A stretch of 64,000 nt of DNA from Flavihumibacter solisilvae (GTDB lineage: Bacteria > Bacteroidota > Bacteroidia > Chitinophagales > Chitinophagaceae): assembly GCF_000814475.1 (NCBI RefSeq), contig NZ_JSVC01000002.1, positions 219,655 through 283,654 of the forward strand, written 5' to 3'. The notes beneath the pieces were generated by a model. That model saw nothing but the letters and a program-made list of their open reading frames with translations, ran no database searches and was not told where the DNA came from. Positions 53,726 to 63,210 of the stretch are shown in pieces. Numbering within the stretch: the stretch's first letter is position 1; each line of letters starts with the position of its first letter. Made by a program: the position numbers and the translations under genes.

Positions 53726-55171
53726 ATGGCTACCGATTCAAATAAATTTCAGGCGATCATTTCGCATTGTAAGGAATATGGATTCATTTTCCAGTCGAGT
53801 GAGATCTATGACGGCCTTAGTGCTGTTTATGACTATGGTCAGAACGGTTCAGAGCTTAAAAAGAACATCAGGGACTATTGGTGGAAATCAATGACCCAGA
53901 TGCATGAGAATATCGTAGGTATCGATGCAGCCATCTTTATGCATCCTACCACCTGGAAAGCCAGCGGGCACGTTGACAACTTCAGCGACCCGATGATCGA
54001 CAACAAAGACAGCCAGAAAAGGTACAGGGTAGATCACCTTATCGAAGCGCATGTAGAAACCCTGCCGAAAGAAGAAGGGGATAAGTTGCTCGCAAAAATG
54101 GATCAGCTTCTTGCTAAAGAAGATTTCGGCGGCCTGAAGCAGCTTATCGAAGATTCAAAAATTAAATGTACTGTCAGCGGAACGTCCAACTGGACGGATG
54201 TGCGCCAGTTCAACCTCATGTTTTCCACCCAACTGGGAAGTGTGAGCGAAGAGGCAAGTGAAATTTACCTCCGTCCTGAGACCGCCCAGGGCATCTTCGT
54301 CAATTTCCTGAATGTTCAGAAAACCGGCAGGTTGCGTATTCCATTCGGTATCGCACAGGTTGGTAAAGCATTCCGCAACGAGATCGTAGCCCGGCAGTTC
54401 ATTTTCCGGATGCGGGAATTTGAGCAGATGGAAATGCAGTTCTTCATCAGGCCTGGCACCCAGAAAGAATGGTACGAATACTGGAAGGCAGAGCGCATGA
54501 AGTGGCACCTCAGCCTGGGCATCCCGGCAGAAAGATACCGGTTTCACGACCACGTGAAGCTCGCGCATTATGCGGATGCTGCCTGCGATATTGAATATGA
54601 CTTCCCGATCGGATTCAAGGAAGTCGAAGGAATCCATTCCCGTACCGACTTCGACCTGCGGAACCACCAGGAGTACAGCAAGAAGAAAATGCAGTACTTC
54701 GATAATGACCTTGATGAGAGCGGCAAACCATACGGGAATTATATTCCATACGTGATCGAAACTTCTATCGGCCTTGACCGTACCGTTATGATGGTGCTGA
54801 GCCAGGCCTTTGAAGAAGAGGACCTAAGCACGGAAGGAAAACCTGACAGCCGGGTAATTCTGAAATTTCCACCACGGATTGCACCGGTAAAGCTTGCGAT
54901 TTTACCATTGGTAAAAAAAGATGGCCTTCCCGAGATCGCACGGGAACTGATGAATGAATGCAAGACGGCTTTCAGGTGTTTTTACGAGGAAAAAGACGCT
55001 ATCGGCAAGCGTTACCGCCGCCAGGACGCTATTGGCACGCCTTTTTGTGTAACTATAGATCACCAGACGAAAGAAGACGGAACAGTGACCATCAGGTACA
55101 GGGATTCGATGAAACAGGAAAGAATTAGTTTAAAGGCAGTAAAAGAATTGGTTGACAAAGCCATTCTGTAA
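53726..55171 (+). CDS. glyQS: Glycine--tRNA ligase, single-chain (alpha2) type
   Basis: A 481-residue class II synthetase of the homodimeric kind found in Bacteroidota, eukaryotes and archaea, not the alpha2-beta2 bacterial form. Motif 2 is FRNEIVARQFIFRMREFEQMEM, with ETAQG in LRPETAQGIFVNF and motif 3 near ETSIGLDRTVMMVL. A C-terminal anticodon-binding domain begins at PPRIAPVKLAILPLV. The N terminus MATDSNKFQAIISHCKEYGFIFQSSEIYDG is intact. It is followed by two small paralogous membrane protein genes with their own promoter. Confidence 0.96.
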   Translation: MATDSNKFQAIISHCKEYGFIFQSSEIYDGLSAVYDYGQNGSELKKNIRDYWWKSMTQMHENIVGIDAAIFMHPTTWKASGHVDNFSDPMIDNKDSQKRYRVDHLIEAHVETLPKEEGDKLLAKMDQLLAKEDFGGLKQLIEDSKIKCTVSGTSNWTDVRQFNLMFSTQLGSVSEEASEIYLRPETAQGIFVNFLNVQKTGRLRIPFGIAQVGKAFRNEIVARQFIFRMREFEQMEMQFFIRPGTQKEWYEYWKAERMKWHLSLGIPAERYRFHDHVKLAHYADAACDIEYDFPIGFKEVEGIHSRTDFDLRNHQEYSKKKMQYFDNDLDESGKPYGNYIPYVIETSIGLDRTVMMVLSQAFEEEDLSTEGKPDSRVILKFPPRIAPVKLAILPLVKKDGLPEIARELMNECKTAFRCFYEEKDAIGKRYRRQDAIGTPFCVTIDHQTKEDGTVTIRYRDSMKQERISLKAVKELVDKAIL

Positions 55172-55182
55172 TTATATATTTG
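55152..55182 (+). promoter_or_regulatory. Promoter inside the glyQS 3' end for the small membrane protein gene
   Basis: TTG (55152-55154), a 20-base spacer and TATATTTG (55175-55182), an exact TAnnTTTG; the next ATG is at 55230. Confidence 0.55.
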
Positions 55183-55229
55183 TTAGACCCTAAATCCCTG
55201 ACCTTCGGACCGGGACCTATAATAACAAT

Positions 55230-55505
55230 ATGCAGATTACTGTACACCTAGGATTGCTTGTTTTAGCCGGCGCCCTCGCATTTTCTGTCGGACTCTTGTT
55301 CCGTTGGATTCAGGTGAAGCTGCTCCGTAAGCAGCTCCTTGAACTGGAAAAGGAAAAAATGGACGACCATGCGGAAATTCTTTCCCTTCAGCGAAAGCTT
55401 TCTGATTCGGTGAACAGTTCCCACCCCGCGGCCACTCCAGTGGTTTCCCTTAAAGAAAAGGACTCACAGACAGATAACGGTAAGAACAAACTTGCTTCAC
55501 AGTAA
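55230..55505 (+). CDS. Small single-pass membrane protein, paralogue 1
   Basis: A 91-residue protein with one membrane helix (LGLLVLAGALAFSVGLLFRW, about residues 7-26). A short basic stretch VKLLRKQ follows, then a helical coiled-coil-like segment LLELEKEKMDDHAEILSLQ, and a polar tail containing TPVVSLKEKD. The same order and the matched segments HAEIL and PVxSL recur in the gene 95 bases downstream, so the two are tandem paralogues. No family is recognised. Context after glyQS gives no functional clue. Confidence 0.7.
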   Translation: MQITVHLGLLVLAGALAFSVGLLFRWIQVKLLRKQLLELEKEKMDDHAEILSLQRKLSDSVNSSHPAATPVVSLKEKDSQTDNGKNKLASQ

Positions 55506-55535
55506 TTCCCATTGACCGCAGTGCCGGACAATAAT

Positions 55536-55558
55536 TTTATAAACGGTTCGTTTATAAA
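55536..55558. promoter_or_regulatory. Perfect AT-rich palindrome between the paralogous small genes
   Basis: TTTATAAACG (55536-55545) and CGTTTATAAA (55549-55558) form perfect 10-base arms across GTT. It overlaps a promoter-like TTG (55512-55514) and TAATTTTA (55532-55539) and has no T tract, so an operator is more likely than a terminator. Confidence 0.5.
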
Positions 55559-55600
55559 GGGTAACCCTGTGAATATCCACAATGACTCAAACCAATATCT

Positions 55601-55876
55601 ATGATGTCTGTTCTAATAAACGCTAATGCCTTTGTCTGGGTGTTCGCAGCGTTCTTGACAGGTTCCTTGATAGGTTTTGCCTTCCGTTCCCGTCAGATTG
55701 CCAAGTCGAGAAAGAGAATTTTAGAGCTGGAAACTGAAATGGTTGAAAATCACGCAGAAATCCTCCGATTACATAAGCATAACTCGGAAATGTCAGACGA
55801 TTCTTCTATAAAAGTGCCGGTAATCAGTCTAAGTTTAGGTGATTCAGGCGGGTCAAAGACCAAGGCCAAAGCCTGA
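55601..55876 (+). CDS. Small single-pass membrane protein, paralogue 2
   Basis: A 91-residue protein with one membrane helix (VWVFAAFLTGSLIGFAFRS, about residues 12-30), a basic patch RQIAKSRKR, the helical segment ILELETEMVENHAEILRL and a polar tail with PVISLSLGDSGGSKTKAKA. Length, layout and the HAEIL/PV(V/I)SL blocks match the upstream gene. It ends two bases before the convergent ferredoxin-reductase-like gene. A palindromic candidate operator lies in the gap between the two paralogues. Confidence 0.7.
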   Translation: MMSVLINANAFVWVFAAFLTGSLIGFAFRSRQIAKSRKRILELETEMVENHAEILRLHKHNSEMSDDSSIKVPVISLSLGDSGGSKTKAKA

Positions 55877-55878
55877 GC

Positions 55879-56628
55879 TTAGCCGTACAGCTCCTGGTGG
55901 ATATCCCGCTTTTCATATCCCATCGCCAGGATTCGCTGCTTTGCCTCATCAATCATATTTTTCCATCCGCAAAGAAAGAAATTTGCAGGATACGGGCTGT
56001 CTACGCCCTGCCTTTTTTCATTACTGCAGATCTCCTCATATATTGAATGCACGTATCCCGTGCGATAATCGCCGTTTGAAGGTTCCTCCCTTGAAAAAGT
56101 TGGGATATAATGAAATGAAGGTAACTCCTTCTCCAGCTGCTTCAATTCATCTCCATACAGTCCGTCGCAAAATTTCCTGCATCCGAAAATCAGGTAGATG
56201 TTCTTGTGCGGCTTTTGCCTGATCAGGATATCATGTACCATCGCCCTGAATGGCGCAACGCCGGTTCCGGTGCATATAAAGAAAAGATCCTTTTCAATAA
56301 CCTCGGGTAAAACGAAAACTCCCTGTGGTCCCCTTAGTGTCAGAAGGCTGCCTTCCTGGATGCTGTTGAAGAGATAGTGAGTGCCGAGCCCGCCTTCAAG
56401 TAATACAATTACCAGTTCGATCACATTGGTTCCATCCGGCCAGGAAGCGATTGAATAACTGCGCCACCTTTTGTTTTTCTGCTCATGAATCGGAAGATCC
56501 AGTGTTACAAACTGACCAGGCTTAAAGTCGAAATTTTCAGTCTCCTGCATTTCTATCCAGAACCGTTTCGTACTGGCGGACTCATCCACGATACGGATAA
56601 CTTTACCGGTTTGCCAGGGTTGTAACAT
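55879..56628 (-). CDS. Ferredoxin--NADP reductase-like flavoprotein
   Basis: A 249-residue FNR-superfamily protein. The FAD-binding part has GQFVTLDLP and RWRSYSIASWP (RxYS motif), followed by GGLGTHYLF. The NAD(P)-binding part has FICTGTGVAPFRAM and NFFLCGWKNMIDEAKQ with a C-terminal aromatic end (HQELYG). It could transfer electrons between NAD(P)H and ferredoxin or another acceptor. The propeller-protein gene lies five bases upstream on the same strand, so both are probably in one transcript. Confidence 0.9.
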   Translation of the reverse strand: MLQPWQTGKVIRIVDESASTKRFWIEMQETENFDFKPGQFVTLDLPIHEQKNKRWRSYSIASWPDGTNVIELVIVLLEGGLGTHYLFNSIQEGSLLTLRGPQGVFVLPEVIEKDLFFICTGTGVAPFRAMVHDILIRQKPHKNIYLIFGCRKFCDGLYGDELKQLEKELPSFHYIPTFSREEPSNGDYRTGYVHSIYEEICSNEKRQGVDSPYPANFFLCGWKNMIDEAKQRILAMGYEKRDIHQELYG

Positions 56629-56633
56629 ATGGA

Positions 56634-59600
56634 TTATTGTTTTATGAACTTCGTTATAAATCGCTGTTTGTTGTCCTCACTTGTTATGGTAAGCACATAC
56701 GTGCCACCTGGTAACCTGGCCACATCAATATCACCGTTCTGGTACCCGGTTTCTTTCCTGAATACCAGTTGGCCGTTAACGTTATGAACCTGGACAGTGA
56801 TCCGCTTTATTTCGAACATATTCCCGGTCTGGTAACCAATGGTGGACCTGGTAATTCCGGGCCATGAATAACGGATAAAATTCTTGTTGTTGATCACCGG
56901 ATCAACAGTTCCTGTATTGATGTTCGGTGTAAAATTAGGGGACGGGATGGTTGTAAAGTACATTCCGTTTCCATGCGTGCCCACCAGCAGCCGGTTATCT
57001 TGCGGACGGTAAGCCAGCGAAGTGACCAAAGAGTAATTCAGCGTTGAACCGCCTTCCCTTTTCCAGGTAACCGGTCTTCCGGCATTGAGTGTGTCCTTTA
57101 CTCCCAGCGTGCTGTAAAGCCCCACTGAAGTGCCGACATAATATTCAGTGAAAGGATTGCCTGCCGGATCCTTACGGGCTACAATCACACAACTGCGGAT
57201 AGACGGCAGCGTCAGGTTGCCTTCTATCAGCGTCCATGTCGGCGAAGAGCTTTTGGCGTTGGTGGTCCACCAGATATTGATATCAGTATGTGTCGTGGTT
57301 CCCACTGTAACCTGGTAATTTGAATACACTACCATTACCTCGTCATCATTGTTAGGGTTTACAGCGATATCGGATACGTTCACCCTGGCGTTCTGCAAAG
57401 TGCCACCTGTTATGAGATCCTCAATTACAGGGGGTGTTATGTCGACCGGAGCCGTGGCGACCGCAACATTCCTTGGGTCGTTCAGCCGGAACACCCTTCC
57501 TTCCGTTGACCCTAGATACATTACATGTGAGCTCATATATGGCCCGCGTGACAATTCAATAGCCCTGATGCCTATGTCCGTACCATTGGAGTTGCCCGGG
57601 TTCACCCTGTTCGCTACCCCCGTGAGTTCGGTCCAGGTAGAAGGGGTTACCGAAGATGCGGCAGTTGTCCTGAAGATCCTGTTGAAGTTCACGTAATACA
57701 TGTCCTCCGTGTTATCGTGGTCGAGAGCGAAGTAGGTAACGAATTCGCCAAAGCCACCGCTGAAATTCGATGTAAGCCCATTCGGCCTGATGTTGGTGGC
57801 ATCATTGGGAATCAGTCTCGATATACTGCCCAGCTGGCTCGTCACATACATCATGTAATCGCTGAAGCTATTGAATTTGCTTATCGCAGCTGCACCTCCG
57901 TCACCGCTGCCTGCATTCACGTGATCGTTGTTGCCGGCAACCCGCAGGTAAGTACTGTTGTCCTGCATGCCACCAATGAAATTATCCACCTGGTTACCAG
58001 ATGGCCTTACTTCAAGATTGACATGATAATATTGTGTGGTCTGGTAGTTACCGATCATCTGCCAGGTTACAGGTTTGGTTGCTCCTGCGTTTGCCAGGAT
58101 GTTTTCCGCCAGGTGCAATCCACCATCGGTTGCACACAATGCACGCGAGGCATTGGTAGGATCAAAAATTAAATTATGGATATCGGGGTGATTGTTTTCA
58201 TACTGAACCACATCGTACTCGGTAGTATTCGGCCCCCAGTATTGATAGCCACCGATCCAGCTTGTAGCGGTTTTGGTCGTAAACCCGTTTGTGGAGCGGT
58301 ACAGGTTGGTGCCGCCAACAAAAACGACATTGGGATTGTCTGGTTTAACGGCAACGAGCATATCATATCCGCCCTGCACTGCCAGCGGGTCAATGCCATT
58401 ACGCTGGCCGTTGAAATCGGGCATGTTAGCGGAGAGATTGGTGAAAGAACTGTTGCTGAAATCGAACTTGAACAGGTCCGCTTCGGGTTTGCCGTTTGAG
58501 CCTTCCTGTGAGAGCCCGTTCTCATAAAAAGTGTAAAGTATGTTATTGTTCGATGGAGCCAGGGCCAGCAGGATCCGCTTCGACGCTTCAGAAACAGTAC
58601 CACCGCTGCCATAGGAATTTCCCCGCCACCCGACAATGGAATCACCAGAAAGCGTTTGTCCACCTGCAAACCTTGACCAGCTACCCTGGTTGCCTGTATT
58701 CGAGAGCCAGACGCCCCGCAACGACTGTTCCGGAAACCCGCCATTTACCGCAAGAATCAGGGTTCCCGTATTTGTAGCCACAATATCCATCTGCCCGTTA
58801 TCTGCTCCAGCAAGCTGCGTACCGGCGAATACTGCACCGAACGTTACCCCTTCGTCGGTACTGCGCATCAGCCGCCGGTGGCCGCACACATATACATGAC
58901 CGTTAACCGGGTTTACAATGATCTTGTGTACAATGTCATATACATCGTCAAATTCCTCCAGCGTTCCTGTGTACGTGCTTTGGATCCGTTGCCAGGTAGC
59001 CCCGTTGTCCACTGATTTCATCAGGCCGTATCCATAGTAAAACGCGCCACCTGCAGGAGGTGATGCGGAATTGCCGATTGGTTCACCGCCCCCTGCATAC
59101 CAGATGTTTTGCTTTCCAGGTCGGGGGTCCTGTGCAAGGGCCGTTACATTGTGGATCTCATTTTCCGGTGTTACCCTCGTCCAGTTTGCGCCACCATCTG
59201 CTGAGCGGAACAGGCCACCGCTCACAGCTCCCGCTATTATAACACTGTTTCCTGCCGTACCGAAACGAACATCAAACGCAACAGCCCGCGTACGACCGCC
59301 GATATTGTGTGGACCTGCTTCAGAATAACTGTTGTCGGCGAAAGGTGACAGCCGCATGCTCTGGTCACGTTCTTTGACCGGCAACCGGTATGCCTGCTGC
59401 AGTTCACGTTCATGAATTCCCCTGGGAATGAGCCCGGTACCACCATCCTTGATCATATCATACTCATACTTTATCCTTTCCTCGGTGAACATCGCGCGTT
59501 CCTGCTGTGTCTTTTTCTTTTTCTTTCCGTTGCCCAGGTAGATTTTCCTGTGTTCTGTTTCCGACGGGTTTTTCCGCAAAAAATAAATTGAAACGACAAC

Positions 59601-59642
59601 ACACACAGCTATGATTGCAAGAACTGGCAGGGATTTGAACAT
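56634..59642 (-). CDS. Large beta-propeller (sortilin/BNR-like) protein with a type IX-type C-terminal tail
   Basis: A 1002-residue protein. An uncleaved-looking N-terminal hydrophobic helix (LPVLAIIAVCVVVSIYFLRKN, about 5-25) is followed by a very basic GNGKKKKKTQQE. From about 100 to 880 come repeated BNR/Asp-box-like blades (RSADGGANWTRVTPE, SVDNGATWQRIQS, RSTDEGVTFGAV), typical of VPS10/sortilin or glycoside-hydrolase-74 propellers. The last 80 or so residues (ITVQVHNVNGQLVFRKETG, LPGGTYVLTIT, FITKFIKQ) match the type A sorting domain of type IX secretion, without a clear YPNP opening. Enzyme activity cannot be inferred. Confidence 0.82.
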   Translation of the reverse strand: MFKSLPVLAIIAVCVVVSIYFLRKNPSETEHRKIYLGNGKKKKKTQQERAMFTEERIKYEYDMIKDGGTGLIPRGIHERELQQAYRLPVKERDQSMRLSPFADNSYSEAGPHNIGGRTRAVAFDVRFGTAGNSVIIAGAVSGGLFRSADGGANWTRVTPENEIHNVTALAQDPRPGKQNIWYAGGGEPIGNSASPPAGGAFYYGYGLMKSVDNGATWQRIQSTYTGTLEEFDDVYDIVHKIIVNPVNGHVYVCGHRRLMRSTDEGVTFGAVFAGTQLAGADNGQMDIVATNTGTLILAVNGGFPEQSLRGVWLSNTGNQGSWSRFAGGQTLSGDSIVGWRGNSYGSGGTVSEASKRILLALAPSNNNILYTFYENGLSQEGSNGKPEADLFKFDFSNSSFTNLSANMPDFNGQRNGIDPLAVQGGYDMLVAVKPDNPNVVFVGGTNLYRSTNGFTTKTATSWIGGYQYWGPNTTEYDVVQYENNHPDIHNLIFDPTNASRALCATDGGLHLAENILANAGATKPVTWQMIGNYQTTQYYHVNLEVRPSGNQVDNFIGGMQDNSTYLRVAGNNDHVNAGSGDGGAAAISKFNSFSDYMMYVTSQLGSISRLIPNDATNIRPNGLTSNFSGGFGEFVTYFALDHDNTEDMYYVNFNRIFRTTAASSVTPSTWTELTGVANRVNPGNSNGTDIGIRAIELSRGPYMSSHVMYLGSTEGRVFRLNDPRNVAVATAPVDITPPVIEDLITGGTLQNARVNVSDIAVNPNNDDEVMVVYSNYQVTVGTTTHTDINIWWTTNAKSSSPTWTLIEGNLTLPSIRSCVIVARKDPAGNPFTEYYVGTSVGLYSTLGVKDTLNAGRPVTWKREGGSTLNYSLVTSLAYRPQDNRLLVGTHGNGMYFTTIPSPNFTPNINTGTVDPVINNKNFIRYSWPGITRSTIGYQTGNMFEIKRITVQVHNVNGQLVFRKETGYQNGDIDVARLPGGTYVLTITSEDNKQRFITKFIKQ

Positions 59643-59710
59643 ACAGCGCGTATTATAGGCATTTCGGAAGAAAGAGGCTCTTACTAAGATACCTTAAATT
59701 TACATATCAT

Positions 59711-59718
59711 TATCTTTG
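59711..59718 (+). promoter_or_regulatory. Candidate -7 element for mfd
   Basis: TATCTTTG, an exact TAnnTTTG, 31 bases before the ATG. The same octamer followed by GCC precedes glyQS. Confidence 0.5.
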
Positions 59719-59749
59719 CCGTTCCCGCTTCACCAGCGGGTTGTGATAA

Positions 59750-62700
59750 ATGAATCTGGAACATTTACTGGAGCAGTACCTTAATGATAACCGCATTTTT
59801 CAGGTTGCGGACAGGCTCACCATGTCCCAACCTCAACACATGGTACTGAAAAATCTTTCCGGCAGCTCCCCGGAATTCATCGTCTCAGCGCTTTTCCGCC
59901 ACAGCATCACCGAACAACTCAATCATATCATTGTTCTGAACGATGCGGAGGAAGCCGCTTATTTCCACAATACATTGGAAAACTTGACCGGGGCACTTGA
60001 CCTGTTCTATTTCCCTTCTTCATTCAGGAATAAAAAAAACTTCCGGATCCTGAACAGCAGCCACGTGATGCTTCGGACAGAAACACTCACCAGGCTCAGT
60101 TCCGGCGGTAATAAAAAACTCGTGGTCACTTATCCCGAGGCACTGTTTGAAAAGGTAGTAAGACCGGAAATGCTTAACCGAAACATTATCCGCATCAAAG
60201 TGAACGATGTACTGGATAGTGTGAAATTGTACGGACAGCTCACCGATGCCGGTTTTACCCGGACTGATTTTGTATACGAGCCGGGGCAGTTTGCCGTTCG
60301 CGGTGGTATCCTCGACATCTATTCCTTTGGCAATGAAAAGCCCTATCGCATCGAATTGTTCGGTAACGATGTGGACTCAATCAGGCTCTTCGATCCCGAA
60401 ACCCAGTTGAGCGAAAGAAAATTACTGCAGGTTAATATCATCCCTAACCTGCAGGCTGAACTGCCGGAAGAAGCGACGGTAACCCTGTTTGATTTCCTCC
60501 CTGATAACACCGCAGTCTGGATGAACGACTGGCAATTCGTGAAAGAACGGATTGAGATCCAGGAAGAAGATCTGCAACTGTTCCTGGACAGGCAGGAAAG
60601 CGTCAGCCAGCCGGAAGAAGAAGAGGATAAACTCATCCGGCGTTCGGTGAACCGTGAAGAATTCGTGACCGCAATTGAAGTGGAAGATAAACTCAAGTCC
60701 ATGCACCTTCTTGAAATGGAAGGCAATTCCACGATCACTGGTCACCTCAAAACTGAAATTCAGTTTCATACCCGGCCACAACCGTCGTTCAACCGGCAAT
60801 TCGAACTACTGATAAAAGACCTTCAGCAATGGGAAAAGAAAGGTTTCGGCCTGTATCTATTCGCGGAGAACCCGCGCCAGCTCGAAAGGCTTCACAGTAT
60901 TTTCGATGATCTTAAAGCTGAGATCCATTTTACTCCCATACCCGTTGCCATCCATGGGGGCTTTATAGATGAAGACCTGAAACAGGTGTGTTATACCGAC
61001 CACCAGGTATTCCAGCGCTATCATAAGTATAAAGTCAAGCAGGCTTACAACAAGAATAAGGCTCTGACCCTGCGGACCCTGCGCGAATTGCAACCCGGCG
61101 ACTTTGTTTCGCATATCGATCATGGTGTTGGAGTATACAGTGGTCTCCAGAAACTCGACGTGAATGGTAAGCTACAGGAAGCAGTCAGGATCATTTACAA
61201 AGACAGCGATATCCTGTATGTGAACATTAACTCACTGCACAAAATTTCGAAGTATACCGGTAAGGAAGGAACAGTTCCCAAGGTCAATAAACTGGGCAGC
61301 GATGCGTGGGCAAAACTGAAAGAGAAAACCAAGACCAAAGTCAAGGAAATCGCTTTCGACCTGATCAAACTGTATGCCCAGCGAAAAGCGGAGACGGGGT
61401 TCCGTCATACACCGGATACTTACCTGCAGACCGAGCTGGAAGCTTCCTTCATTTATGAAGATACACCCGACCAGAGTAAAGCCACTGCAGACGTTAAGAA
61501 GGATATGGAGAACCCATCGCCGATGGACAGGCTGGTTTGCGGCGACGTCGGATTTGGAAAAACAGAGATCGCTGTACGCGCAGCATTTAAATCAGTGGTG
61601 GATGGAAAACAGGCTGCCATACTGGTGCCAACGACCATTCTTGCATTCCAGCATTATAAAACTTTCAGTGAAAGGCTGAGGGATTTTCCTGTAACCGTTG
61701 ACTATGTGAACAGGTTCAAGGGAACAAAAGAGAAGAAGGAAACGCTGAAACGGCTTGAAGAAGGAAAGGTCGATATCATCATCGGCACGCATGCATTGCT
61801 CGGAAAGGAAGTCAAGTTCAAAGACCTCGGGCTCCTCATCATCGATGAAGAACAGAAGTTCGGTGTAGCCCATAAGGAAAAGATCAAGACACTCCGCACA
61901 AACGTTGATTGCCTTACACTAACGGCAACACCCATCCCAAGAACACTGCAGTTCAGCCTGATGGGAGCGAGAGACCTCAGCATCATTAATACGCCGCCAC
62001 CAAACAGGCAGCCGATCCAGACGGAAGTACAGGTATATAATGAAGACTTTATCCGTGATGCCATCTATTTTGAAACGGAACGGAACGGCCAGGTATTCTT
62101 CATTCACAACCGGGTGAATGGGCTGGCAGAAATGGCAGGTATAATCCAGGGACATTGTCCCGACCTGAGTGTCGGTTATGCACACGGACAAATGGAAGGC
62201 CACGTGCTGGAAGAAAGGATCATGGATTTCATCGACAAAAAATATGATGTCCTGGTTTGTACGAATATCGTGGAAAGCGGGGTTGACATTCCCAACGTGA
62301 ATACGATCATTGTCAACAATGCCCACCAGTTTGGACTGAGTGATCTGCACCAGCTGCGGGGCAGGGTAGGACGTAGTAATAAAAAAGCATTCTGTTACCT
62401 GCTTGCACCACCAATGAGCACGCTGCCTTCGGATTCCAAAAAACGGCTTCAGACCCTGGAGCAGCACAGTGACCTGGGAAGCGGTTTCCAGATCGCCATG
62501 CGCGACCTTGACATCCGGGGAGCCGGCAATATGCTAGGTGGCGAGCAAAGTGGCTTTATGGCCGAAATTGGATTCGAGATGTACCAGAAGATCCTGGATG
62601 AGGCGATAAGGGAACTGAAACGGACTTCCTTCCGCGAGCTTTTCAAAGAGGAGATCGAGAAACAGGAGGATTATGTCCAGGATTGTACGATCGATACCGA

Positions 62701-63157
62701 CCTTGAGATCCTGATTCCCGACAGTTATGTGGAAAGTATAACGGAAAGGCTGTCGCTTTATACCCGCCTTGACAACTGCGAAAGCGAAAAGGAATTGCAG
62801 GCGTTTCACACCGAAATGCACGACCGGTTCGGCCCGGTACCCCAGCAGGTGGAAGACCTTTTCGATACGGTCAGGGTTCGCAAGATCGCAGTGGAGCTGG
62901 GCTTTGAAAAATTGTTATTACGCGACGAAACGCTGAAGTGCTTCTTTATCAACAAACACGATTCGCCGTATTTTGAATCCGACCTGTTTCACCGCATCCT
63001 GGCCTACCTGCAGACGGATACCAATAAGGCAAGGCTGAAGCAGACCGGCAAGAATTTCCTGCTGGTGGTGGAAGACCAGCGGGATATGAAGACCATCCTG
63101 CAATTCCTCCAGCGGATGCACCGGAAAGTAACGGAAAGTGAAAAGACAGAAGCCTGA
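59750..63157 (+). CDS. mfd: Transcription-repair coupling factor
   Basis: A 1135-residue DNA translocase that removes stalled RNA polymerase and recruits excision repair. The order is UvrB-homology N-terminal region, RNA polymerase-interacting domain beginning LQPGDFVSHIDHGVGVYSGL (about residue 448), then RecG-like helicase motifs CGDVGFGKTE (Walker A, about 597-606), LLIIDEEQKFG (about 696), TATPIPRTLQF and NIVESGVDIPN. A C-terminal TRCF domain is present around RERLSLYTRLDNCES-like residues. Length is normal for the family. Confidence 0.96.
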   Translation: MNLEHLLEQYLNDNRIFQVADRLTMSQPQHMVLKNLSGSSPEFIVSALFRHSITEQLNHIIVLNDAEEAAYFHNTLENLTGALDLFYFPSSFRNKKNFRILNSSHVMLRTETLTRLSSGGNKKLVVTYPEALFEKVVRPEMLNRNIIRIKVNDVLDSVKLYGQLTDAGFTRTDFVYEPGQFAVRGGILDIYSFGNEKPYRIELFGNDVDSIRLFDPETQLSERKLLQVNIIPNLQAELPEEATVTLFDFLPDNTAVWMNDWQFVKERIEIQEEDLQLFLDRQESVSQPEEEEDKLIRRSVNREEFVTAIEVEDKLKSMHLLEMEGNSTITGHLKTEIQFHTRPQPSFNRQFELLIKDLQQWEKKGFGLYLFAENPRQLERLHSIFDDLKAEIHFTPIPVAIHGGFIDEDLKQVCYTDHQVFQRYHKYKVKQAYNKNKALTLRTLRELQPGDFVSHIDHGVGVYSGLQKLDVNGKLQEAVRIIYKDSDILYVNINSLHKISKYTGKEGTVPKVNKLGSDAWAKLKEKTKTKVKEIAFDLIKLYAQRKAETGFRHTPDTYLQTELEASFIYEDTPDQSKATADVKKDMENPSPMDRLVCGDVGFGKTEIAVRAAFKSVVDGKQAAILVPTTILAFQHYKTFSERLRDFPVTVDYVNRFKGTKEKKETLKRLEEGKVDIIIGTHALLGKEVKFKDLGLLIIDEEQKFGVAHKEKIKTLRTNVDCLTLTATPIPRTLQFSLMGARDLSIINTPPPNRQPIQTEVQVYNEDFIRDAIYFETERNGQVFFIHNRVNGLAEMAGIIQGHCPDLSVGYAHGQMEGHVLEERIMDFIDKKYDVLVCTNIVESGVDIPNVNTIIVNNAHQFGLSDLHQLRGRVGRSNKKAFCYLLAPPMSTLPSDSKKRLQTLEQHSDLGSGFQIAMRDLDIRGAGNMLGGEQSGFMAEIGFEMYQKILDEAIRELKRTSFRELFKEEIEKQEDYVQDCTIDTDLEILIPDSYVESITERLSLYTRLDNCESEKELQAFHTEMHDRFGPVPQQVEDLFDTVRVRKIAVELGFEKLLLRDETLKCFFINKHDSPYFESDLFHRILAYLQTDTNKARLKQTGKNFLLVVEDQRDMKTILQFLQRMHRKVTESEKTEA

Positions 63158-63210
63158 CGAAACCTGTAAAATTTACCGTAGAACAGCCCAGGCGGGGAAA
63201 GCCTTAAGTA

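Noticed and set aside
61919..62467. A 182-codon minus-strand frame inside mfd
   Set aside because: Antisense to helicase motifs of mfd; no independent support.
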